Positions 22,245 through 26,632 of a stretch of 26,632 nucleotides of DNA are shown piece after piece. The position numbers and the translations under genes were made by a program. The notes under the pieces were generated by a model. That model was not told the origin of the DNA, searched no databases, and was given only the letters and a program-made list of their open reading frames with translations. This DNA is from Candidatus Egerieousia excrementavium. GTDB lineage: Bacteria; Bacteroidota; Bacteroidia; Bacteroidales; UBA932. Position 1 is the stretch's first letter; each line of letters starts with the position of its first letter. The DNA lies in contig JADINB010000103.1 in assembly GCA_017694275.1 (NCBI GenBank), positions 1 to 26,632 on the forward strand, in the 5' to 3' direction.

Positions 22245-22251
22245 AAATTCT

Positions 22252-22281
22252 GCCTCTGCTCTCGGCTTGCTGTTTATTTTA
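22252..22281. repeat. Repeat unit X, truncated copy 3
   Basis: The first 30 bases of the X unit, GCCTCTGCTCTCGG through TTTATTTTA, are repeated exactly and then diverge. It overlaps the 3' end of the FAH-like gene and contributes its TAA stop at 22274-22276. Confidence 0.82.
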
Positions 22282-22792
22282 CTGAAAAAAGAGAGTCGCC
22301 CAATCCGATTATGTCGCCGCAGGCGAGTCTTGCTCCTTCGTGCAACTCGAAAAGAAGTATGTCGCCGTGCCTTATGCTTGCAATAGATGTAACTTGTTCT
22401 ATGCTTTGTTCGATCTCTTCTTTTGAGGGAAATGGCATAATTGGAATGGCAACTCCGTTTTTGGTAAAGACATCGGTTACAGGTCTCTTTGAATCGTATG
22501 AGAAATAGGTAGAATAGTCCAGAGCGTTGGCAATGCAGGAAGAGGCGGGGGTCGTATCTATCAGTGAATCTGCCCTTATGGCTATACCATATCCGGGAGA
22601 ATCGTAATATCTTCCCGCAAATCTTTTCATTACAGCTTTGCCGGCCTTGCAGATCTTTACATAGGCAAAAGGGACGGCGGCTATTTGCGTTACAAAATCC
22701 GGAGTGTAAAAATCATCCCAAGCCCTGTTTATGGAGGAGTCGGGCCTGAAGTAAAAATGGATTCTGTTATATGGAACAACTATGATATTCAA
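22274..22792 (-). CDS. Degenerate fumarylacetoacetate hydrolase-fold protein
   Basis: This protein has 172 residues from a TTG at 22792 that overlaps the exonuclease TGA as TTGA. The TTG gives MNIIVVPYN, the expected beta-strand start for this family; the next ATG would cut away a third of the fold. The layout follows small FAH-family proteins: FYFRPDSSI (family MKPDSA), then PDF, VKICKAGKAV, RYYDSPGYGI, RHGDILLF and CGDIIGLGD. At the places where the family has its metal ligands, an E-x-E before the VxI strand and the D of GIDFTARD, this protein reads VPF and GIAIRAD. All three acidic ligands seem lost, so it is probably not a hydrolase. It is the last gene of the dnaN operon, and its stop lies in a repeat unit. 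Confidence 0.6.
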   Translation of the reverse strand: MNIIVVPYNRIHFYFRPDSSINRAWDDFYTPDFVTQIAAVPFAYVKICKAGKAVMKRFAGRYYDSPGYGIAIRADSLIDTTPASSCIANALDYSTYFSYDSKRPVTDVFTKNGVAIPIMPFPSKEEIEQSIEQVTSIASIRHGDILLFELHEGARLACGDIIGLGDSLFSVK

Positions 22793-23571
22793 CCTTTGCC
22801 CTGTTTGTTTCTTAGCTGAAGATAGAGATTTGTCATTACCCTTTTGGTGTCGAGCGTAAAATCTCCGTTCTGCATCCATGAATAATAACTTGGCTCAACC
22901 GCAAGTACATCCAGCACTTTCTTCCCTTTATGCTTCCCGAAATTGAATATCGCCTCATTGTTCTCGTTCAGTACGATTCTGCCGGCATAGTCTGCAAATC
23001 TGTTCTTGTTGGAGAATCTGGAGAGCATTTCAACGTCGTTCTTCAAGGTGTCGGGATATCTGTCGAGCTGCGCCATAAGTATTTCGTATGTTGCAAGCGT
23101 GTCGGCTTCGGCCGTATGGGCATTTTCCAGCTCTTTGTCGCAGTAGAACCTGTATGCTGCAGAAAGTGTACGCTGTTCCATCTTGTGGAATATGTTCTGT
23201 ACGTCTATGAGCAAATGTTTTCTGAAATCAAAGTCTACTCCGGCTCTCAAGAATTCTTCGGCAAGGAGAGGAATGTCGAATTTGAGAGAGTTGTAACCGG
23301 CAATGTCGCAACCTTCCATCCATTTTGCCAAAGATTTGGCTATCTCCTTGAACTTTGGGCAATCCTTTACGTCTTCATCCGATATGCCGTGGACAGCCTT
23401 TGCTTCCGGCGATATTGGAATCGTAGGGTTTATCCTTCTTGTCTTGATCTCCTTTTCTCCGCCAGGGTGTACCTTGACGGCCGAAATTTCCACAATACGG
23501 TCTGTGGCAATGTTAAGCCCCGTGCTTTCAATGTCGAAAAAGAGCAGGGGCCTGGTAAGATTCAACTGCAT
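22789..23571 (-). CDS. DnaQ-like DEDDh 3'-5' exonuclease with a C-terminal DUF3820-type module
   Basis: This 260-residue protein has a proofreading-type exonuclease domain with all DEDDh residues: D13 and E15 (FFDIESTG), D99 (NSLKFDIPLL), H152 and D157 (AHTAEADTLAT). After residue 200 comes a second small domain with FNFGKHKGKKVLDVL (about 210-222) and PSYYSWMQNGDF, the signature of the DUF3820 type also found fused to exonucleases in other Bacteroidetes. No polymerase domain is attached. It lies 15 bp after dnaN and overlaps the FAH-like gene by four bases, so it is made with the sliding clamp and likely acts in replication or repair. It could be an epsilon-like proofreader or an RNase T-like trimmer; the sequence does not decide. 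Confidence 0.9.
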   Translation of the reverse strand: MQLNLTRPLLFFDIESTGLNIATDRIVEISAVKVHPGGEKEIKTRRINPTIPISPEAKAVHGISDEDVKDCPKFKEIAKSLAKWMEGCDIAGYNSLKFDIPLLAEEFLRAGVDFDFRKHLLIDVQNIFHKMEQRTLSAAYRFYCDKELENAHTAEADTLATYEILMAQLDRYPDTLKNDVEMLSRFSNKNRFADYAGRIVLNENNEAIFNFGKHKGKKVLDVLAVEPSYYSWMQNGDFTLDTKRVMTNLYLQLRNKQGKG

Positions 23572-23586
23572 GGCGGTTTCTTAAAC

Positions 23587-24714
23587 TTAATTGTTGATGC
23601 GCATGGGCATGAGCAGTGCGCATATCTCCTCTTCCGGTTCGCTTTGTACGGCTGGCTGTATGAGTGCGGCCCTGTTGGGGTCTGCCAGTTTTATGCAGAT
23701 TGTGTCGTATGCGAAGTTGCTCAGTATCTCTATAAGGAAAGTAGACTTGAACCCTATTTCCATAGGAGTTCCTCCATATTCGCATGCAAGCTTTTCCTGT
23801 GCGCTCATGGAAAAATCCAGATCCTGGGCTGTAATCTCAAGCATGTTGTCTGTCAGCTTGAATATGATTTGCCCGGTTGCCTGGTTGGAGCATACGGCTA
23901 CGCGCCTGCTGGCATTGAGCAACTCTGTTCTTGCAACGGTTATCACATTCGTGTTGTTTTTGGGAATCACACTCTTGTATGCCGGATATGTTCCGTCTAC
24001 CAGACGGCATACCATAAGCGTATTGTCGAATTTGAACATTGCATTTTTCTTGTCAAAGGAAACCTCCACTGTCTCATCTGCCAATTTGGCCAGATTGTTC
24101 TTTAGTATGTTGGCAGGTTTCTTTGGCAGAATGAAAGTGGCGGCATCGCTTCCCTTAACGTCATTTCTGGTGTAGCATACAAGCTTGTGTGCATTTGAAG
24201 CCACCAGAGTGGTGTTTTCAGGGGTTATGTCAAAGTAGATGCCGTTCATTACCGGCCGGAGTTCCTCTTCGGCGGTGGCGTATATGGTACTGTTGATTCC
24301 ATCTGTCAGGACAGAGGCCTTGAATGTCAGTTTTACAGCATTTTCAAGCCCGGGAAGTTCCGGATATTCGTCTGACGGACCGTATGGAATCCTTGCGCTT
24401 CCGCTCATCCATGAAATATTCACTACGCTTCTCTCCGGATCTGTTGCAAATTCAACAGGCTGTGCAGGAAGCTCTTTAAGCGTGTCGGTAAGAAGTTTTG
24501 CCGGTATTGTTATCTCCCCTCCTTCCGCAACATCTTCTATTGTGATGATCGTCTTGAGTGTGGTTTCAGAATCTGAGGCTGTTACTGTCAGGGATTTGCC
24601 CTCGAGCTGAAACATGAAATTGTCCAGAATCGGAAAAGTGCTCTTTGTTGCGATTACGCGCGATACCGATAGCAAGCCTTGCAAAAGGTCTGTGCTTGAT
24701 ACATTAAACTTCAT
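23587..24714 (-). CDS. dnaN: DNA polymerase III beta subunit (sliding clamp)
   Basis: This 375-residue protein forms the dimeric ring that tethers DNA polymerase III and repair enzymes to DNA. It starts MKFNVSSTDLLQGLLSVSRV and has the KSTFPILDNFMF segment of domain 1. The three-domain clamp topology runs through, with RPVMNGIYFDI in the domain 2 region and YPAYKSVIPKN in domain 3. It ends LLMPMRINN, the conserved clamp C-terminus. Length is standard. It is not next to dnaA or recF here; it heads an operon with an exonuclease and a FAH-like gene, and is divergent from htrA across 84 bp. A perfect -7 box lies 24 bases upstream. Confidence 0.97.
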   Translation of the reverse strand: MKFNVSSTDLLQGLLSVSRVIATKSTFPILDNFMFQLEGKSLTVTASDSETTLKTIITIEDVAEGGEITIPAKLLTDTLKELPAQPVEFATDPERSVVNISWMSGSARIPYGPSDEYPELPGLENAVKLTFKASVLTDGINSTIYATAEEELRPVMNGIYFDITPENTTLVASNAHKLVCYTRNDVKGSDAATFILPKKPANILKNNLAKLADETVEVSFDKKNAMFKFDNTLMVCRLVDGTYPAYKSVIPKNNTNVITVARTELLNASRRVAVCSNQATGQIIFKLTDNMLEITAQDLDFSMSAQEKLACEYGGTPMEIGFKSTFLIEILSNFAYDTICIKLADPNRAALIQPAVQSEPEEEICALLMPMRINN

Positions 24715-24737
24715 AAAGATTAAATTTTATTGGCAGA

Positions 24738-24745
24738 CAAATGTA
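24738..24745 (-). promoter_or_regulatory. dnaN promoter -7 box
   Basis: On the minus strand TACATTTG is a perfect TAnnTTTG. It predicts transcription from about 24733 and a leader of roughly 19 bases before the dnaN ATG at 24714. A -33 TTTG was not found at standard spacing. Confidence 0.6.
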
Positions 24746-24798
24746 ATAATTATTTGGCATATAATTTGAGTTCCTACCTTAAAATTTTAGATTTTGAA

Positions 24799-26265
24799 AT
24801 GATGAAAAGGAACGGTTTTTTTATAATTCTGATATCGGTAGTGTTGAGTGCCGTTGCATCTTTTGCGGTGGTAAAGTGCACAAGAAATTCTGCCCGTAAA
24901 GATGAAAATCCAGGGTATGTCTATAATAAGGGAAAGGCTGCAAATGCTCCGGCCGTAAACATAGATATAGAGGGACGGAGTTTTCCAGACTTCACATTCG
25001 CTGCCGAGAATTCGGTTGAGGCGGTTGTTTACGTGAAGGTGCTAAAAAGGGAAAACAAGAGCCGCGAAGCCACTATTCTGGATTACTTCTTCGGAGGTCC
25101 GCAATATGCCCAGCCGCGCGAGAGCGTAAATTCCGGTTCGGGAGTCATACTTTATGACAACGGATATATAGTTACAAACAATCATGTTGTTGAAGGTGCG
25201 GTGGATGTGGCTGTCACGCTTAACAATAACAGACAGTACAAGGCAGAGGTCGTGGGGGCGGATCCCGTAACAGACATAGCATTGCTAAAGATAGACGCAA
25301 GTAACCTTCCTGTAATCCCTATGGGTGATTCCGACAGTCTGAGGCTGGGAGAGTGGGTGCTTGCGATAGGCAGCCCCTATAACTTGAGAAGCACTATCAC
25401 GGCCGGCATAGTGAGCGCGAAAGGGCGTTCGCTTCCCGACATGTCAGGTGAATTCAAGATAGAATCTTTCATCCAGACAGATGCGGCTGTAAATCCCGGA
25501 AACAGCGGTGGAGCCCTTGTGAACGCAAACGGAGAACTGGTTGGAGTGAATACGGCAATAGCTTCCAACACCGGCTCTTATACAGGCTATTCTTTTGCAG
25601 TTCCTGTAACCATAGTGAAGAAAATCGTAAATGACATTATGGAGTACGGTTCTGTCAAGAGGGCGATGCTGGGAGTTTCAATGCTGGAACTTACCGGTGA
25701 GGTTGCCAAAGAGTTCGGAATAGACAATGGTATTTCCGGAGTATATCTTCCCGAAGTCATGAAGGACGGTTCTGCAGACAGGGCTGGAATCAAGCCTGGC
25801 GACGTTATAACAGCGATAGACGGGGTCAAGGTTACAAAGCCTACCCAGGTGCAGGAGAAGATAAATTCGCACCGTCCCGACGACAATATAAAAATAAGTG
25901 TTGTCAGAGACGGCAAGGAAATGAGCTTTGACGTGCAGCTGCTTGGCCGTGATACAGATTCGGCTGTCGGGACTCAGGGAAAGGTAAAGGTGCTTGGTGC
26001 CATAGTGGAAGATGCCTCTGAAGCGCAGCTTAAGAAATATGACATAAAGAGCGGCGTTGTGGTAGTTTCCGTAGGTGAGGGTAGCATTATGAAGGCAGGA
26101 ATTCCTGAGGGCTTCATAATTACCTATGTAAACCAGACAAAGATAGAGAATACGCAGGATTTGCTCTCTGTTGTCTCTGGTGCACAACGGTCTGTTCTGG
26201 TTGAGGGCATAAACCCGTCGGACGGCAGTGTTTCCTATTATGCAATAGGATTGAACAAAAAATAA
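24799..26265 (+). CDS. HtrA/DegP-family periplasmic serine protease
   Basis: This 488-residue envelope protease and chaperone degrades misfolded periplasmic proteins. An N-terminal hydrophobic segment (FFIILISVVLSAVASFAVV) serves as signal or membrane anchor. The trypsin-like domain has the catalytic triad H129 (VTNNHVVEG), D159 (DPVTDIALLKID) and S236 (NPGNSGGALV). Two PDZ domains follow, the first around GVYLPEVMKDGSADRAGIKPGD, the second around VVVSVGEGSIMKAGI. The frame is open to a TTG at 24730, but the ATG at 24799 (or the next at 24802) gives a normal signal. Upstream boxes are imperfect: TAATTTG at 24762-24768, and TAGATTTTG just before the ATG. The gene ends in a long hairpin and precedes rpoD. 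Confidence 0.95.
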   Translation: MMKRNGFFIILISVVLSAVASFAVVKCTRNSARKDENPGYVYNKGKAANAPAVNIDIEGRSFPDFTFAAENSVEAVVYVKVLKRENKSREATILDYFFGGPQYAQPRESVNSGSGVILYDNGYIVTNNHVVEGAVDVAVTLNNNRQYKAEVVGADPVTDIALLKIDASNLPVIPMGDSDSLRLGEWVLAIGSPYNLRSTITAGIVSAKGRSLPDMSGEFKIESFIQTDAAVNPGNSGGALVNANGELVGVNTAIASNTGSYTGYSFAVPVTIVKKIVNDIMEYGSVKRAMLGVSMLELTGEVAKEFGIDNGISGVYLPEVMKDGSADRAGIKPGDVITAIDGVKVTKPTQVQEKINSHRPDDNIKISVVRDGKEMSFDVQLLGRDTDSAVGTQGKVKVLGAIVEDASEAQLKKYDIKSGVVVVSVGEGSIMKAGIPEGFIITYVNQTKIENTQDLLSVVSGAQRSVLVEGINPSDGSVSYYAIGLNKK

Positions 26266-26294
26266 TACATTTACATAAATTGTTTATAACTAAA

Positions 26295-26343
26295 AGTTTG
26301 CATTGGGTTGTGCTGGCTGGTCCGGTGCAGCCCAATGCAAATT
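26295..26343 (+). terminator. Very long hairpin after htrA, probable terminator
   Basis: Left arm 26297-26316 and right arm 26322-26341 pair over 20 consecutive positions around a CTGGT loop. The outer 11 (TTTGCATTGGG with CCCAATGCAAA) are perfect Watson-Crick pairs; the inner nine include four G-U wobbles. Two more pairs extend it to 26295-26343. The wobbles pair only in + strand RNA. A T-rich but interrupted tail (TTGGTATCTATTTT) follows. It lies 29 bp after the htrA stop and upstream of the rpoD -7 box. Confidence 0.75.
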
Positions 26344-26378
26344 GGTATCTATTTTCGAATAAGAATTAAAAATTTTTT

Positions 26379-26386
26379 TATTTTTG
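26379..26386 (+). promoter_or_regulatory. rpoD promoter -7 box
   Basis: TATTTTTG is a perfect TAnnTTTG, 17 bases before the rpoD ATG at 26404, predicting a leader of about 13 bases. The surrounding stretch is AT-rich, and no -33 TTTG is seen. If real, the primary sigma factor uses its own consensus promoter. Confidence 0.6.
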
Positions 26387-26403
26387 CGCGATAATTTAAA
26401 CAA

Positions 26404-26632
26404 ATGAGACAACTTAAAATAACTAAATCCATTACGAACAGAGAGAGTGCATCTCTCGACAAGTATCTTCAGGAAATAGGCAGAGAAGAGCTGGTAACCG
26501 TAGAGGAAGAGGTGGAACTTGCGCAGCGTATCCGCAAAGGAGACCAGGCTGCGTTGGAAAAATTGACAAAGGCAAATCTCAGATTTGTGGTATCTGTCGC
26601 AAAACAATATCAAAATCAGGGTCTGAGCCTGC
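26404..26632 (+). CDS. rpoD: RNA polymerase primary sigma factor RpoD (3' end outside window)
   Basis: The first 76 residues are visible. The product begins MRQLKITKSITNRES and goes directly into sigma region 1.2 (SLDKYLQEIGREELVTVEEE), then the start of region 2.1 (ALEKLTKANLRFVVSVAKQY). There is no region 1.1, as known for the short (about 287-residue) primary sigma factors of Bacteroidetes that read TAnnTTTG promoters, which agrees with the boxes seen across this window. It follows htrA with a 138-bp gap holding a hairpin and its own -7 box, so it is probably a separate transcription unit. Confidence 0.93.
   Translation, partial: MRQLKITKSITNRESASLDKYLQEIGREELVTVEEEVELAQRIRKGDQAALEKLTKANLRFVVSVAKQYQNQGLSL

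Larger units (their letters stand above)
21882..22281. repeat. Intergenic repeat array between convergent genes
   Basis: The 392-bp gap from the flavoprotein stop to the FAH-like stop holds no credible gene and is almost entirely repeats. The main unit occurs at 21940-22000 and 22019-22081 (79-bp period), truncated at 22252-22281, with a degenerate trace at 21888-21912. A second unit occurs at 21904-21932 and 22216-22244. Each main unit carries GTTTATTTTAAAC, a near-palindrome able to form a small hairpin. A nested palindrome fills much of the remainder. The last partial copy supplies the stop codon of the FAH-like gene. Read on the minus strand, the units stay open in two frames. Confidence 0.85.

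Noticed and set aside
22930..24105. Long + strand open frame (391 codons)
   Set aside because: It is the antisense shadow of the exonuclease and dnaN genes, both with complete conserved motifs.
24730..24798. TTG start adding 23 residues to HtrA
   Set aside because: It would put charged and polar residues before the signal segment and overlap the dnaN promoter; the ATG at 24799 is better.

Overview
The window reads as chromosomal DNA from a Bacteroidetes bacterium, most likely order Bacteroidales. The evidence is: recurrent TAnnTTTG promoter boxes (the -7 element of the Bacteroidetes primary sigma factor), starts without a regular Shine-Dalgarno, a short RpoD that opens directly at region 1.2, a DUF4249-type lipoprotein next to a TonB-dependent receptor, and a Bacteroidetes-type AddAB pair whose AddB-like subunit has no Walker A motif. 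I saw no phage, insertion sequence, CRISPR array, tRNA or rRNA. Most of it is well-packed core genome.

Layout, left to right. (1) The 3' end of an unnamed TPR-like, possibly DUF6340 gene (+) abuts yicC (-). (2) glnS (+) has a clear promoter and a strong hairpin terminator. (3) A two-gene + unit encodes a DUF4249-like lipoprotein and a TonB-dependent receptor; it converges on a - strand repair unit, recG-nfo. (4) A six-gene + operon follows: pdxA-rnhA-gpsA-pgi-addB-addA, with gaps of 2 to 28 bp and an ATGA overlap between the last two. It mixes cofactor and central metabolism with RNA-DNA hybrid removal and double-strand-break processing. A perfect -7 box lies in its widest gap, before pgi. 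(5) A lone siderophore/cobalamin-type substrate-binding lipoprotein (-) lies opposite a HI0933/BaiN-type flavoprotein (+). (6) The 392-bp interval 21882-22273, between two convergent stop codons, is packed with short direct repeats and a nested palindrome. (7) dnaN, a DEDDh exonuclease and a degenerate FAH-fold protein form a - strand operon. (8) An HtrA/DegP periplasmic protease (+) ends in an exceptionally long hairpin before the start of rpoD (+), which is cut by the window end.

How it fits together: genome maintenance dominates. RecG, endonuclease IV, RNase HI, AddAB, the sliding clamp and a clamp-linked exonuclease are all here. The envelope genes (TonB receptor pair, binding lipoprotein, HtrA) are typical accessory or stress functions. 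The less ordinary items are the repeat array with its palindromic core, two genes whose -7 box sits four bases before the ATG (possible leaderless transcripts), the strand-specific hairpin between htrA and rpoD, and the FAH-fold protein that seems to have lost its metal ligands. I found no convincing new defence or biosynthetic system.
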